Assembly (NCBI RefSeq): GCF_030813435.1 | Contig: NZ_JAUSUG010000016.1 | Coordinates: forward strand, 62,001-126,000 | Origin: Evansella vedderi | GTDB taxonomy: Bacteria > Bacillota > Bacilli > Bacillales > Salisediminibacteriaceae | Reading direction: 5' to 3' | DNA: 64,000 nucleotides | The notes under the pieces: generated by a model | What the model saw: the letters and a program-made list of their open reading frames with translations, nothing else | What the model was told of the DNA's origin: nothing | Databases searched by the model: none | Shown: one piece after another, positions 7,765 to 17,288 of the stretch | How positions within the stretch are numbered: position 1 is the stretch's first letter | Layout of the letters: the number at the start of each line of letters is the position of its first letter | Translations under genes and position numbers: made by a program

Positions 7765-8289
7765 GTGAAAAAAACATTTATAATGAGATTAACCATTCTT
7801 TTGGTAATCGCCCTAGCAATAGGATATACCCTCTTTACGAGTTTTTCTGAGGAGAGGGGACTAGTCGATGCAGGTGATGTTGCACCGGATTTCAAGCTGT
7901 ATGATATGGAAGGGAATACTGTTCATTTAAAGGAAATGAGAGGACAGGGTGTATACATAACCTTTTGGGCGACCTATTGTATGTTTTGCCGTGATAAAAT
8001 GATGTATTTAAAACAATATTACGAGGAATATAAAGAAAAAGGTGTTCAAGTACTAGCAGTGAATTTAGACGAATCGGAAGACCAAATCCTACGGTTTATT
8101 GATAGATTTAACGTGCCATATCCCATTGTTGTTGATAAAGGGGTAATCGTTGGAAATGCTTATGGGGTAACGGCCGTACCTTACACGCTATTAATAGATA
8201 AAGAAGGGACGGTTCTAGAGAGAAGTTTAGGGCCGAAAACAGAAAAGCAAGTGTTGGATTCATTAGAAAAGTTAGTACCAGATCTATAG
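7765..8289 (+). CDS. Membrane-anchored TlpA/ResA-like thiol-disulfide protein
   Basis: The 174-residue protein has an N-terminal membrane anchor (residues 8-25) and a thioredoxin fold of the TlpA/ResA/DsbE class: DVAPDFKLYDMEGNTVHL, then WATYCMFC with redox cysteines C72 and C75, and the cis-Pro loop in TAVPYTLLIDKEG. It should act outside the membrane, reducing or transferring disulfides. The CxxC dipeptide is MF rather than the EP of ResA, so the redox partner may differ. The start is GTG 7765 after GAGGTGAG. The following ccdA supplies electrons in the usual scheme. Confidence 0.88.
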   Translation: MKKTFIMRLTILLVIALAIGYTLFTSFSEERGLVDAGDVAPDFKLYDMEGNTVHLKEMRGQGVYITFWATYCMFCRDKMMYLKQYYEEYKEKGVQVLAVNLDESEDQILRFIDRFNVPYPIVVDKGVIVGNAYGVTAVPYTLLIDKEGTVLERSLGPKTEKQVLDSLEKLVPDL

Positions 8290-8320
8290 AGAGAGATTAA
8301 TTTTTTAAAGGAGATTATAA

Positions 8321-9031
8321 ATGAACGACGTAACCATTTTCTTTGCCTTTGCTGCTGGTGTATTATCCTTTATCTCCCCATGTAACCTTCCACTTTATCC
8401 CGCTTTTTTATCGTATATTACAGGGGTATCGCAGGAGGATTTAAAACGTAAGGGAAATAAAGTAACACCCAAAGTAATGTTGCATACTTTCGTTTTTATT
8501 TTAGGCTTTTCAACTATATTTATTGCTCTTGGTATGTCTACATCCATTGTAGGGAGATTTTTTATTCAATATAGTGATTTAATTAGACAAATAGGAGCCA
8601 TTTTTATAGTTTTGTTCGGTTTATTTGTTGCTGGTATTGTAAAGCCATCTGTTTTAATGAAAAATTACCAGATTCGTTTTTCAAAAAGACCAAGTGGTTT
8701 TCTTGGCACGTATGCAATAGGCTTAGCATTCGCTGCAGGTTGGACGCCTTGTATAGGACCAATATTGGCTTCGATAATATCACTCAGTTTAAGTAATCCA
8801 GGTTCAGGGTTGTTATACATGGGGGTTTATAGTATCGGTTTTTCTATTCCGTTCTTTGTTATGGCATTTTTCATTGGAAAAATGAATTGGATAAAAAAAT
8901 ATATGAATCTCGTAATGAAAATAGGTGGATTATTAATGATAATCTTTGGAATAATGTTGTATTTTGATTTAATAGTTCTTCTAACAGCTTTTTTAGTTAA
9001 TAACTTTTTTGATGGTTTTATGGGGTTTTAA
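8321..9031 (+). CDS. ccdA: CcdA-type thiol electron transporter
   Basis: This is a 236-residue, six-span membrane protein. The two conserved cysteines lie in FISPCNLPLYPAFLSY near the N-terminus and in GWTPCIGPILAS in the fourth span, as in CcdA. CcdA passes electrons from cytoplasmic thioredoxin across the membrane to extracytoplasmic thioredoxin-like proteins. The gene follows the TlpA/ResA-like gene by 31 bases and has GGAG before its ATG, so the two form a functional pair. Its place inside a copper cluster suggests a role in keeping exported copper proteins reduced; that is inference. Confidence 0.92.
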   Translation: MNDVTIFFAFAAGVLSFISPCNLPLYPAFLSYITGVSQEDLKRKGNKVTPKVMLHTFVFILGFSTIFIALGMSTSIVGRFFIQYSDLIRQIGAIFIVLFGLFVAGIVKPSVLMKNYQIRFSKRPSGFLGTYAIGLAFAAGWTPCIGPILASIISLSLSNPGSGLLYMGVYSIGFSIPFFVMAFFIGKMNWIKKYMNLVMKIGGLLMIIFGIMLYFDLIVLLTAFLVNNFFDGFMGF

Positions 9032-9070
9032 AGAAAATCTAAATGAATAATTATTTAGGATGGTGAAAGT

Positions 9071-9982
9071 GTGAAATATAAAAATTCAACTCTAATTATC
9101 ATAGTTAGTTTACTCTTAGTGGCTGCAATAATAATAGTTGCACAAAATGTCATAAGTACTAGTAATAATGTCACTTTCCAACACATACATGGATTAGATT
9201 ATTCAGGTGATGGTCAAACAATATATGTACCAGCTCATGATGGGTTAAAGTTTTATAAAAATGGTACATGGTATGATCAGACAGAAGGAGAGCTTCATGA
9301 TTATATGGGTTTTTCCATGTTTGAAGGTGGATTTTACAGTAGTGGTCACCCAGCGCCACGATCTCAGATGGGTGATCCCTTTGGAATTGTAAAAAGTACG
9401 GACAGTGGTAAAACTTTAGAAATCCTTGACCTATACGAAGAAGTGGATTTTCACGGAATGGCAGTTGGCTACAGGACGCGAGAAATATATGTTTTTAACC
9501 CACATCCTAATTCACGAATGACAGAACCAGGGTTTTACTATACTACAGATGAAACAGAGACATGGAATCAAAGTGAGTTAAAGGGTCTAATTGGACAACC
9601 CTCTTCCTTGGCTGCACATCCTACAAACGAAGGAGTGGTAGCAATTGGAACAAACACTGGTCTGTATCTTTCACAGGATTACGGAAACTCATTTATATCT
9701 TTGCTTGAAAATATGAATGTTACAGCTGTTTCATTTGATCATGGGGATTCTTTATTAGTAGGACTACCGCAAGGGTTAATATCTATAAAAATGGATGGAT
9801 CGGATCAAATTGATTTTACAATTCCCTCGTTAGATAGTGGGGATGTAATAACTTTCGTAAAACAAAACCCAGAAAATGAAAATGAATATGTATATTCCAC
9901 CCGAAATAAAGATATATTCTTGTCAAAAGACGGGGGGGCTACTTGGGAAATGATCGTAAATCAAGGTGTTGCTGAACAGTAG
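9071..9982 (+). CDS. Exported BNR/F510_1955-type beta-propeller protein
   Basis: The 303-residue product has a signal anchor (residues 6-25) and then blocks typical of sortilin/BNR-like propellers: HIHGLDYSGDGQTIYVPAHDGL, GIVKSTDSGKTL, FYYTTDETETWNQS, GLYLSQDYGNSF and IFLSKDGGATWEM, where S/T-x-D-x-G-x-T-W are Asp-box elements. It agrees with the family annotated as F510_1955 glycosylhydrolases in bacilli, often near copper genes. Enzyme activity is not shown for the family, so a binding or assembly role is equally possible. The start is GTG 9071 with GGATGGTGAAA upstream. Confidence 0.75.
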   Translation: MKYKNSTLIIIVSLLLVAAIIIVAQNVISTSNNVTFQHIHGLDYSGDGQTIYVPAHDGLKFYKNGTWYDQTEGELHDYMGFSMFEGGFYSSGHPAPRSQMGDPFGIVKSTDSGKTLEILDLYEEVDFHGMAVGYRTREIYVFNPHPNSRMTEPGFYYTTDETETWNQSELKGLIGQPSSLAAHPTNEGVVAIGTNTGLYLSQDYGNSFISLLENMNVTAVSFDHGDSLLVGLPQGLISIKMDGSDQIDFTIPSLDSGDVITFVKQNPENENEYVYSTRNKDIFLSKDGGATWEMIVNQGVAEQ

Positions 9983-10062
9983 CATAATCTCCTTAAAATT
10001 CCAGGTAACATTTGAAGAGAGCCATTACACTTATAAAAACAGTTAGGAGGAACAATTCCATA

Positions 10063-10323
10063 ATGACTAAAAAACCAAATTCCAATAGCCAAAACGAAAT
10101 CGTTAATAAAGAAAGAAAAATAGAGGAGCAACCACCAGGTATTCCTAGTTGGGTAAAAGTATCTGCATTTATAGCAGTTATTGTCGTACTACTAATAGTA
10201 ATGATTATGTTAATTACCGGTGGTGAACACGGTCCTGGACGTCATTTACCTGGTGGAAATTCCAATGTTCAGATTGAACAACATGAAATGGGAATTCATC
10301 CCAATGATAGGATTTGGTACTGA
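10063..10323 (+). CDS. Single-span exported protein with His/Gly-rich tail
   Basis: The 86-residue protein has a polar N-terminus (TKKPNSNSQNE), one membrane span (VSAFIAVIVVLLIVMIMLI) and a short outside tail, GGEHGPGRHLPGGN, ending with IEQHEMGIHPNDRIWY. Five histidines in the tail suggest metal binding. GGAGG at 10046-10050 supports the ATG at 10063. The stop overlaps the next gene's start (TGATG), so the two are coupled. No named family is recognised. Confidence 0.65.
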   Translation: MTKKPNSNSQNEIVNKERKIEEQPPGIPSWVKVSAFIAVIVVLLIVMIMLITGGEHGPGRHLPGGNSNVQIEQHEMGIHPNDRIWY

Positions 10324-10847
10324 TGAAGATGTCAACGGGTCTTCGTAAATTCGCACTCATTGCACATATAACTATATCGGTAGGTTGGATAGGCGCAGTT
10401 ATTGCCTTTATTGCTTTAGATGTTGCTGTAATAACTAGTAATGATTCTCAGTTATTACGGTCCTCTTATCTAGAAATGGGGTTAATCTACTGGTGGGTTT
10501 TAGTACCATTGGCAATAGGGGCGTTAGTGACTGGTTTTGCCATGTCACTGGGAACCAAGTGGGGTTTGTTCCATCACTATTGGGTAATTTTTAAACTTGT
10601 ATTAACTTCTCTTGCTACAGTTGTATTACTTAGCTATTCTCAAACAATCAACTATATGGTTAAGGTAGCTAGAGATCCTGTAACCTCCTTTGATGACATA
10701 AGTGCACTTGGTGGATCATTGGTCCATTCCGTTGGTGGTCTTGCTGTATTACTTATGATTATGATCTTGTCTGTTTATAAACCAAGGGGTATGACGCGGT
10801 ACGGATGGAACAAGCAACAGGAATTGCGTCAATTATCGAAGGAATAA
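10323..10847 (+). CDS. Four-span membrane protein, DUF2269/CopD-like
   Basis: The 174-residue integral membrane protein begins MKMSTGLRKFALIAHITISVGWIGAV; a helix with H-x-x-x-x-x-G-W-x-G-A is common to DUF2269 and CopD-like proteins. Further spans follow (WWVLVPLAIGALVTGFAMSL, FHHYWVIFKLVLTSLATVVLL, SVGGLAVLLMIMILSVY). Histidines in the first and third helices could bind heme or metal. The start at 10323 overlaps the stop of the preceding gene. It sits in a copper island, but its function is not established. Confidence 0.65.
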   Translation: MKMSTGLRKFALIAHITISVGWIGAVIAFIALDVAVITSNDSQLLRSSYLEMGLIYWWVLVPLAIGALVTGFAMSLGTKWGLFHHYWVIFKLVLTSLATVVLLSYSQTINYMVKVARDPVTSFDDISALGGSLVHSVGGLAVLLMIMILSVYKPRGMTRYGWNKQQELRQLSKE

Positions 10848-10897
10848 GTGAAGTAAATTTATGATTTTAAGTAATGAGAAGAGATGGAGGATTTAGT

Positions 10898-11590
10898 ATG
10901 GGTGATCGTATATTACTTGTGGATGATGAACAGGAAATGAGGAAGTTACTTCGAGTTTGCCTTACTCCCTATTCTTATCTACTAGATGAAGCCTCAAATG
11001 GTGAGGAAGCCATAGATAAAATAATTGCCGATTCCTACGACCTAATTCTTTTAGATATTATGATGCCTGAAATTGATGGTTTCGAGCTGTTAAAAACCTT
11101 AAGGGAACATCTTGATAATAAAACTCCTGTAATCTTATTGACAGCATTAGGTGATACGGAGCGAATTGTTGAAGGATTAAAGCTAGGTGCAGATGATTAT
11201 ATAGTAAAACCATTTGAGCCTAAAGAACTTGCTGCACGTGTTGAGTCTGTTCTAAGGAGGACAAAAAACTATAAATCAAAGGTGGACTCATTTATTGTTA
11301 ATGATCTAGTATTTCAGCCTAGCAGTTATAAAGTTTCTTATAATAATAAGATTCTCCCTCTGACTAAGAAGGAGTTTCAAATCTTTTACCGTCTAGCAAG
11401 TAACCGAGGGAAAGTATATAGTCGTGATCATTTATTGGAATTAGAATGGGGAATGGAATACGAAGGAGATAATCGAACAGTAGATACACATGTGAAGAAT
11501 ATACGTGAAAAGTTGAAGACTGTAGGTTACGAAAATGCCATTATTGAAACGGTTTGGGGAATTGGATATAAAGTTCCCGACGAGTCATAA
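10898..11590 (+). CDS. OmpR/PhoB-family response regulator
   Basis: The 230-residue regulator has a receiver domain with the DDE acidic pocket and phosphoacceptor D53 (LILLDIMMPEIDG), followed by TA and K in the switch positions (LLTALGD, YIVKPF). Its C-terminal winged helix includes LTKKEFQIFYRLASNRGKV and DTHVKNIREKLK. GGAGG at 10886-10890 selects the ATG at 10898. The cognate kinase gene follows 18 bases later. Within this island it may sense copper or envelope redox stress and control neighbouring genes; no operator was identified. Confidence 0.9.
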   Translation: MGDRILLVDDEQEMRKLLRVCLTPYSYLLDEASNGEEAIDKIIADSYDLILLDIMMPEIDGFELLKTLREHLDNKTPVILLTALGDTERIVEGLKLGADDYIVKPFEPKELAARVESVLRRTKNYKSKVDSFIVNDLVFQPSSYKVSYNNKILPLTKKEFQIFYRLASNRGKVYSRDHLLELEWGMEYEGDNRTVDTHVKNIREKLKTVGYENAIIETVWGIGYKVPDES

Positions 11591-11608
11591 GGAAAGAAAG
11601 GATCCAGT

Positions 11609-13039
11609 ATGTTGCCAAAAAATCTCTCTTCTAGAATAACTGCATGGGTAATGTTAATTTTACTAATATCGGTAATAGTCCTTATTGGTGGAGCAAATTG
11701 GATTACAAAAAACTTTTATCAAGAGCATTTAACAAAGGAGGTTACTGGAAGAATAATTTCTCACGCCCAGTTACTAGAAAAAGATGTAGGTGAATTGGTA
11801 ATCGAGTATATTGAACAAATAGAAACGGATAAAAAAAGCTCCTTCTTGATTTTAGATAAAGATTTAAACATTACTTATATATCAGATAAAGTTACAGATG
11901 CCAAATTACATCATTTTTTAAGCTGGATAAATGAAAATATTGGATTAGTTACTGCTGATGAACCCTTAGTGGATCGTGTGGATACATCAATAAGGTTTCA
12001 TATTCCCCATGTTTGGGCACTCATGCCAATTGTAGCGAGTGGAGAAGAAGAGATTATCGGATATGTATTTTTGGACCAGGATACTGGGGACTTAAATCAA
12101 GCACAGCTAAAGCTTCTCTATTTATTAGCTATTATGGGTGTTATAACATTTGTAGTAGGTTTTATATTCACCAAATATTTAACGAAAAGAATTTCCAAAC
12201 CGCTTAATCAAATTAGCGAAACAACAAAAAAGATTGCCGAAGGGAATTTCGATATTGAATTAGTTATTTCTGGTGAAGATGAAGTGAGTCGCCTAGCAAA
12301 TAGTATTCAGTCCATGACGAAGCAGTTAAAACAATACCGTGACTCTAGAAGACATTTTATTTCGCACATTTCCCATGATCTCAGAACACCTATAACTTAT
12401 ATAAAGGGGTATTCTGCAGTAATGAAGGAGACTGTAAAAGATGATAAGGATGAATGGAAGCAAAACTTAAACGTTATTTATAAAGAAGCAACGAGAATGG
12501 AGAATTTAGTTAGTGATTTATTTTTGTTAACCAAGCTGGAAGAGGGGAAAATCAAGCTGGAAAAGGAAAAGATTCCGATTGCAACCTGGATAAAAAGCAT
12601 TTATGACAGCAGGGCTCTAATGTTTAATCAAAAAAAAATCAAGCATCACCTTATCATCCAGGATGCATGTAAGGATCTATTAGTACTAATGGATGCTTAT
12701 CGCCTAGAACAAGCGATCATTAATATAGTGGAAAACGCCATTAGGCATACGCCAAAAGAGGGAGTGATTGAAATATCTCTCCATAATAAGTCAGAACAGA
12801 TTATTATTTCTGTAAGGGACACGGGTAGTGGTATCAATCAAAAGGATCTTCCACATATTTTGGAAAGATTTTATAAGGCAGACACATCGAGAAATCGGAA
12901 CAACAACGGAGGAACTGGGTTAGGTTTGGCAATAGTAAAAGAGATTGTAGAGGCACATGGTGGGAAGGTTACAGTAACAAGTAAAGTTGGAGAAGGGACT
13001 ACCTTTTCCATATATCTACCACTAATAGTAGCTGAATAA
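11609..13039 (+). CDS. Membrane sensor histidine kinase (HAMP, HisKA, HATPase)
   Basis: The 476-residue kinase has two membrane spans (about 13-30 and 169-188) around an extracellular sensor domain of roughly 135 residues. HAMP, the H-box SHISHDLRTPITYIKGY with phosphorylatable H256, and the ATPase N, G1 and G2 boxes (NIVENAIRH, DTGSGI, GGTGLGLAIVKEIVEAHGG) follow. It pairs with the regulator just upstream. The sensor domain has no Cys/His cluster that would betray its ligand, though it is not unlike other envelope-stress sensors. No terminator is obvious in the 300 bases that follow. Confidence 0.92.
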   Translation: MLPKNLSSRITAWVMLILLISVIVLIGGANWITKNFYQEHLTKEVTGRIISHAQLLEKDVGELVIEYIEQIETDKKSSFLILDKDLNITYISDKVTDAKLHHFLSWINENIGLVTADEPLVDRVDTSIRFHIPHVWALMPIVASGEEEIIGYVFLDQDTGDLNQAQLKLLYLLAIMGVITFVVGFIFTKYLTKRISKPLNQISETTKKIAEGNFDIELVISGEDEVSRLANSIQSMTKQLKQYRDSRRHFISHISHDLRTPITYIKGYSAVMKETVKDDKDEWKQNLNVIYKEATRMENLVSDLFLLTKLEEGKIKLEKEKIPIATWIKSIYDSRALMFNQKKIKHHLIIQDACKDLLVLMDAYRLEQAIINIVENAIRHTPKEGVIEISLHNKSEQIIISVRDTGSGINQKDLPHILERFYKADTSRNRNNNGGTGLGLAIVKEIVEAHGGKVTVTSKVGEGTTFSIYLPLIVAE

Positions 13040-13336
13040 TAAAGTTTCTTTTCGTATAGATTCCTCCTGCGCCACTTCGATTGCTCGTCGCACAAGACCA
13101 AGTTGTTTTTAAGCATATAGTTTTGCTTGGGATACGCTACAGGCGGAACAATTACGCCTAAAGGCAGCCCACGTCTTGTGGGTAACGGCGTAATGTCACC
13201 GTCCTAGTTCCGCGGGCAACGATGGAGTCGCCGCCTTTCGCTTCTCCAAGCTTTTTAAAAAGCAACAAAGTTTGCGAAAACAGGCAAAATAAAAAACTAC
13301 AAATCGTACTAGATTTATAGTAAAGGGAGGAAGTTT
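13040..13336. repeat. Gene-free stretch with nested inverted repeats
   Basis: No gene is seen here. GC is higher than around it, and palindromic pieces are present (GGCGGAAC ... GTTCCGC; CGCCTAAAGG ... TAACGGCG). Its right part, read on the minus strand, gives TTTTCGCAAACTTTGTTGC and AGCTTGGAG, closely matching the element at 6332-6456. It is probably a fuller or chimeric member of the same repeat family. Confidence 0.55.
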
Positions 13337-14257
13337 ATGTTACAGGGAATTAAAAGTGAAAAGGTAATATTATTACGTCATCTGAGTGTAGCTGCATTTT
13401 CTTTTTTTCTTGTTTATTTATTTTATCAGTCTTATTACACATGGGGGGTTATTCCTTCTTTGTGGCCTGATTGGGGAATGGACCATCCATTCTGGCGAGC
13501 GTGGGCACATGCTGCGTTTGTACTCTTATTTCTAACCCTCATTCTATCACCCGCTGCAAAGCTTTGGCATCCCATAAAGAAGTTTATCACATGGAGACGG
13601 GAATTTGGAATCTGGTTTGCCATACTTTCCTTCGTACATGGTTATGCTATTTGGGATCGTTGGGCCCGTTGGGACGTAGCAAGACTATTTGGTTTTGAAT
13701 ATATCGAAGATGTTGGCGGTTATATTTTGTTTAGACCGGAAGTTGGAATCATGAACATGATGGGCCTTGTAATGGCTCCGATGATCGTTTTATTAGCCGT
13801 TACTTCCTTTGATAAAGCAGTGAAACTTCTTGGCGTTTCTTCTTGGAAGTGGTTGCACACCTCCTTAATTAATGTCATTTTCTATATTGCGATGCTTCGT
13901 GGCGTTCTTTATTTGTTTTATTTCTTTCAATTTTCACCACCGAACTGGAGAGAGTATCCGTCCATTTGGTTTTTATATGTTTTTCTTGGTATGGCCGTTA
14001 TCGTTGTCTTACTTCAGGCTGCTGCTTTTATAAAGACGGTACTTCAAAAGAGAAATGGCCAAGAAAAGAAAAGTATCCTTCAGGTGGCTTTTATAATTAG
14101 TGTAGCAACAATGTTTATTATGCCAATAGTGCTTCTTCTCGGTATAGTAGCGTATTTTGACAGTCGTTCAATTAAAGAAGCTCCTATGTCTATTGGACAA
14201 GCATCTCCACAGTATTATGTATTAAACCATGAAGAAAATTATAATATCAACATCTAA
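13337..14257 (+). CDS. Ferric-reductase-like transmembrane protein
   Basis: The 306-residue membrane protein has about seven spans and the pattern of ferric-reductase-like/MsrQ heme proteins: ITWRREFGIWFAILSFVHGY with a His in the third helix, and SWKWLHTSLINVIFYIAMLRG with a second His, positions that usually ligate b-type heme. It would move electrons across the membrane, perhaps to an extracytoplasmic acceptor. No FAD/NAD domain is present. GGGAGG eight bases upstream supports the ATG at 13337. It is convergent with copA, separated by a strong palindrome. Confidence 0.72.
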   Translation: MLQGIKSEKVILLRHLSVAAFSFFLVYLFYQSYYTWGVIPSLWPDWGMDHPFWRAWAHAAFVLLFLTLILSPAAKLWHPIKKFITWRREFGIWFAILSFVHGYAIWDRWARWDVARLFGFEYIEDVGGYILFRPEVGIMNMMGLVMAPMIVLLAVTSFDKAVKLLGVSSWKWLHTSLINVIFYIAMLRGVLYLFYFFQFSPPNWREYPSIWFLYVFLGMAVIVVLLQAAAFIKTVLQKRNGQEKKSILQVAFIISVATMFIMPIVLLLGIVAYFDSRSIKEAPMSIGQASPQYYVLNHEENYNINI

Positions 14258-14264
14258 GGAAACT

Positions 14265-14313
14265 TCGAGGTTGTCTCGAAAAGGGGAAAAGCCCCCTTTG
14301 GAGACAACCTCGA
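14265..14313. terminator. Bidirectional hairpin between convergent genes
   Basis: TCGAGGTTGTCTC at 14265-14277 is the exact complement of GAGACAACCTCGA at 14301-14313, with an inner GGGG/CCCC pairing. It separates a plus-strand gene from copA on the minus strand. T runs are poor on both sides. Confidence 0.65.
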
Positions 14314-14390
14314 TTTGTGTTATTAATCATCAAAGTGTCGTCATTTCACTATCACTATCACCTACTTCTTCAATGGCTTACTTGTTGAGG

Positions 14391-16637
14391 CTAAGCAGAA
14401 ACAGATTTAAACTTTTTTAATCGTAATGTGTTTAACACAACGGATACAGAACTAAATGCCATTGCTGCTCCAGCTAATGCAGGATTTAAGAAAATACCAA
14501 TGAACGGGTAAAGGATACCTGCTGCAACTGGAATCAATACGACGTTATAGCCAAATGCCCAACCTAAGTTTTGCCAAATCATATGCATCGTTGTCTTTGC
14601 TAACTTTAAAGAAGTAACAACACTCATGATATTACCTCGCATTAAGGTAATACTTGCTGTTTCCATCGCTACATCGGTGCCAGTTCCAATGGCAATACCC
14701 ACATCGGCTTGGGCAAGGGCAGGGGCATCGTTAATCCCATCACCAACCATGGCAACGATTTCACCATCAGCTTGTAATTTTTTGATTTCTGCTGCTTTGT
14801 GCTCTGGAAGAACTTCCGCGATAAATTCATCGATACCAGCTTCTTTCGCAATTGCTTTTGCTGTTCGGTAGTGGTCCCCAGTGAGCATGATGACTTTTAT
14901 ATTCATTTCTTTTAGTGCCTTTATGGCAGCTACAGTATCTTTCTTTAGCGTATCTGCAACCGCAATAATACCGGCATACTCACTATTAATTGCTACATAC
15001 ATTGGTGTTTTTCCTTGATCAGCAAGGTTTTCAGCAGTTTTTACCATTTCTGGATTGGAAATGTTGTGTTCTTTCATCAATTTGAGATTACCAACTAATA
15101 TTTCTTGATGATTGAGTGTCCCTATTAAACCATGACCTGTTATAGACTCAAAGGTATCTGGCTCCTGAAGCTCAAGATTTTTCGAAATGGCTTCCTGAAC
15201 AATTGCCTCCCCTAATGGATGCTCGGATACTCGTTCCACAGAAGCTACTAGAGTTAGTAATTCCAGTTCGGAAAAAGAATCACTAGGTACAATATCCGTT
15301 ACTTTCGGTTTTCCTTCTGTAATTGTACCTGTTTTGTCTAATACGACTGTTTTTACTTTGTTAGCTCTTTCAATACTAGCGGCATCTTTAATTAAAATCC
15401 CATTTTCTGCACCTTTTTCCGTACCGACCATGATTGCTGTAGGAGTAGCTAACCCTAGTGCACATGGGCAAGCGATGATTAATACAGCAATAAACGATGT
15501 GAGACCGACAATAAAGGCTGGTTCTGGTCCGATAGCCCACCAAACAAAGAAACTAGTAAAAGCAAGTACAACAACTGCGGGTACAAAGTAGGCAGATATT
15601 TTGTCTACGACTCGTTGAATAGGCGCTTTTGACCCTTGTGCTTCATTAACCATACGAATAATCTGAGAAAGTGCGGTATCTTTCCCTATTTTCGTTGCAC
15701 GTAATGTAAAGCTTCCTGTTTTGTTGATCGTAGCTCCAATTACTTCATCGCCGATTTGTTTTTCAACGGGAATGGATTCTCCAGTAAGCATGGATTCATC
15801 TACAGATGATTTCCCTTTGATTACTTCCCCATCGACAGGGACCCTTTCCCCAGGACGAACAACAATGACATCATCAATCACAACGTCTTCGACTGGAATC
15901 TCTAACTCTTCACCATTGCGTATTACTCTTGCCGTTTTCGCTTGCAGATTCATCAATTTCTTAATAGCAGAAGAGGTTTCTCCTTTTGCCTTAGCTTCAA
16001 GGTAACGTCCAAGAATAATTAATGTTGTAATAACGGTTGTTACATCGTAGTACAACTGATGTGGAAATCCCATATTAACTAAAGGAGTAGGGAAGAGTGT
16101 CATAGCACCGCTATAAGCCCACGCCGCGGTTGTTCCCATTGCAACGAGTACATTCATATCAGCAGACTTATTTTTAAGGACTTTGTAGCTGTTAGTATAA
16201 AAACGCATCCCTGGACCTAACTGTACAATACTAGTTAATAAAAGTAACCAATATGCGTTACCTGCAAGATCCATTAATAGCCAATTCTCTCCCCATCCTC
16301 CCACCATGTGGGGGATACTACCGTATAAAACGATGGAAGTGAGGATAGCCCCAATGATAAAATCTTTTTTAAGCTTTTTCGTTTCTTTTTGCTGTTCTTG
16401 GCTAGCATCAACCTCTTTGTTTTCATCGATAACATTTCCACTATAACCAATGTCCTCAATGGCCTTGATAATTTTTTCTGTACTTGCTACGGAAGTATCG
16501 TAAGAGACTTGTGCTTGATTAGCCGCTAAGTTTACACTTACCTTTTCAACTCCAGGAACCTTAGCTATCTTTTTTTCCACTCGGTTAACACAAGAAGAGC
16601 ATGTCATTCCTCTAACGGAAACTAAGGTTTTTTCCAT
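14391..16637 (-). CDS. copA: Copper-translocating P1B-type ATPase CopA
   Basis: The 748-residue ATPase has one N-terminal heavy-metal domain ([12 protein letters not shown], residues 10-21), the CPC metal site at 390-392, the phosphorylation motif DKTGT starting at D434, the SEHPLGEAI loop and [20 protein letters not shown]. The last helices contain the P1B-1 pattern YN and [16 protein letters not shown], so Cu(I) export is expected. Many relatives have two metal domains; this has one. GGAGTG precedes the ATG. It lies downstream of copY on the same strand, with a hairpin and a 34-bp palindrome between them, which suggests its own regulated promoter. Confidence 0.96.
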   Translation of the reverse strand: MEKTLVSVRGMTCSSCVNRVEKKIAKVPGVEKVSVNLAANQAQVSYDTSVASTEKIIKAIEDIGYSGNVIDENKEVDASQEQQKETKKLKKDFIIGAILTSIVLYGSIPHMVGGWGENWLLMDLAGNAYWLLLLTSIVQLGPGMRFYTNSYKVLKNKSADMNVLVAMGTTAAWAYSGAMTLFPTPLVNMGFPHQLYYDVTTVITTLIILGRYLEAKAKGETSSAIKKLMNLQAKTARVIRNGEELEIPVEDVVIDDVIVVRPGERVPVDGEVIKGKSSVDESMLTGESIPVEKQIGDEVIGATINKTGSFTLRATKIGKDTALSQIIRMVNEAQGSKAPIQRVVDKISAYFVPAVVVLAFTSFFVWWAIGPEPAFIVGLTSFIAVLIIACPCALGLATPTAIMVGTEKGAENGILIKDAASIERANKVKTVVLDKTGTITEGKPKVTDIVPSDSFSELELLTLVASVERVSEHPLGEAIVQEAISKNLELQEPDTFESITGHGLIGTLNHQEILVGNLKLMKEHNISNPEMVKTAENLADQGKTPMYVAINSEYAGIIAVADTLKKDTVAAIKALKEMNIKVIMLTGDHYRTAKAIAKEAGIDEFIAEVLPEHKAAEIKKLQADGEIVAMVGDGINDAPALAQADVGIAIGTGTDVAMETASITLMRGNIMSVVTSLKLAKTTMHMIWQNLGWAFGYNVVLIPVAAGILYPFIGIFLNPALAGAAMAFSSVSVVLNTLRLKKFKSVSA

Positions 16638-16663
16638 TTTTATTCACTCCAATCATTATTTTA

Positions 16664-16697
16664 AATAATATACTATACCGCGGTAGGGTATATTATT
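16664..16697 (-). promoter_or_regulatory. 34-bp palindrome, likely copper-regulator operator of copA
   Basis: Bases 16664-16697 form an inverted repeat in which 15 of 17 positions pair, with the core TACCGCGGTA and the flanks AATAATATAC/GTATATTATT. TACC/GGTA half-sites with AT-rich flanks resemble CsoR operators. It differs from the TACANNTGTA cop boxes found upstream of copY. It lies 27 bases before the copA start. Confidence 0.6.
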
Positions 16698-16701
16698 TGG
16701 A

Positions 16702-16740
16702 TAAAAGTACACTTGAGTAAAATTTCAAGTGTATTTTTGC
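16702..16740 (-). terminator. Hairpin between copY and copA
   Basis: TACACTTGA at 16708-16716 pairs with TCAAGTGTA at 16725-16733. Read on the minus strand it is followed by CTTTTAT, a modest tail. It may separate copY and copA transcription or attenuate read-through. Confidence 0.5.
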
Positions 16741-16779
16741 TTATTTACTTACTAACATTACGAAAAAAAGGATTATAAT

Positions 16780-17229
16780 TTAATGATTAGACTGATTTTT
16801 ACATTGGCATTGTCCTTTTAAACAATTACATTTTACTTCTTTAACAGCCGTTTCCTTCTTCTTTTCTAATACTTTTTCTAATAAGGCGATATCGTCAAAG
16901 CTCAAGGTGGAGGTAGAAATCATCTCTGCAATAGTTTTTCCTACATCCTTACTACAAATATTATCAAAAAATCCATTAGTAACATTTTTCACTGTTTCAT
17001 CTTCACTTACAGCTGCAGAATATAAATAGCGTTTTCCATCTTTTTCTGTATGCAACATCCCCTTTTTTACTAAGCGACCGATAAATGTTTTTGTTGTTGC
17101 AGGTTTCCAATCTTTTTTTTCTTGCAAAACATGAATTATTTCCTTGCTTGTCACTTTGTTTAAGGTCCAAACAACACGCATAATTTCCCATTCCGATTCC
17201 GTAATTTTAGTGTTTACTTCTGCTATCAC
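16780..17229 (-). CDS. copY: CopY-type copper-responsive repressor (BlaI/MecI family)
   Basis: The 149-residue product has a winged helix of the BlaI/MecI/CopY type (ITESEWEIMRVVWTLNKVTSKEI, TTKTFIGRLVKKGML) and a C-terminal CNCLKGQCQC, the C-x-C-x4-C-x-C motif with which CopY binds Zn or Cu(I). Copper binding should release it from DNA. GTG 17229 is chosen because GGTGGTGATC lies at the right distance; a TTG at 17244 would overlap that site. Two cop boxes lie directly upstream, so it probably represses itself. copA follows downstream. Confidence 0.93.
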   Translation of the reverse strand: MIAEVNTKITESEWEIMRVVWTLNKVTSKEIIHVLQEKKDWKPATTKTFIGRLVKKGMLHTEKDGKRYLYSAAVSEDETVKNVTNGFFDNICSKDVGKTIAEMISTSTLSFDDIALLEKVLEKKKETAVKEVKCNCLKGQCQCKNQSNH

Positions 17230-17248
17230 AAAGATCACCACCAATGTT

Positions 17249-17288
17249 TACAAGTGTAATCGATTTATAATTAAAGTTTACATATGTA
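17249..17288 (-). promoter_or_regulatory. Two cop boxes (TACANNTGTA) upstream of copY
   Basis: TACAAGTGTA at 17249-17258 and TACATATGTA at 17279-17288 both fit the cop-box consensus. They lie 30 bases apart, about three helical turns. Each is followed by ATCGATT, so a 20-base unit is directly repeated. CopY is the expected ligand. Confidence 0.88.

Noticed and set aside
13040-13336. Small-RNA or tRNA-like gene in the GC-richer hairpin region
   Set aside because: No tRNA arms, no anticodon loop geometry and no promoter are seen; similarity to the repeat at 6332 is the better explanation.
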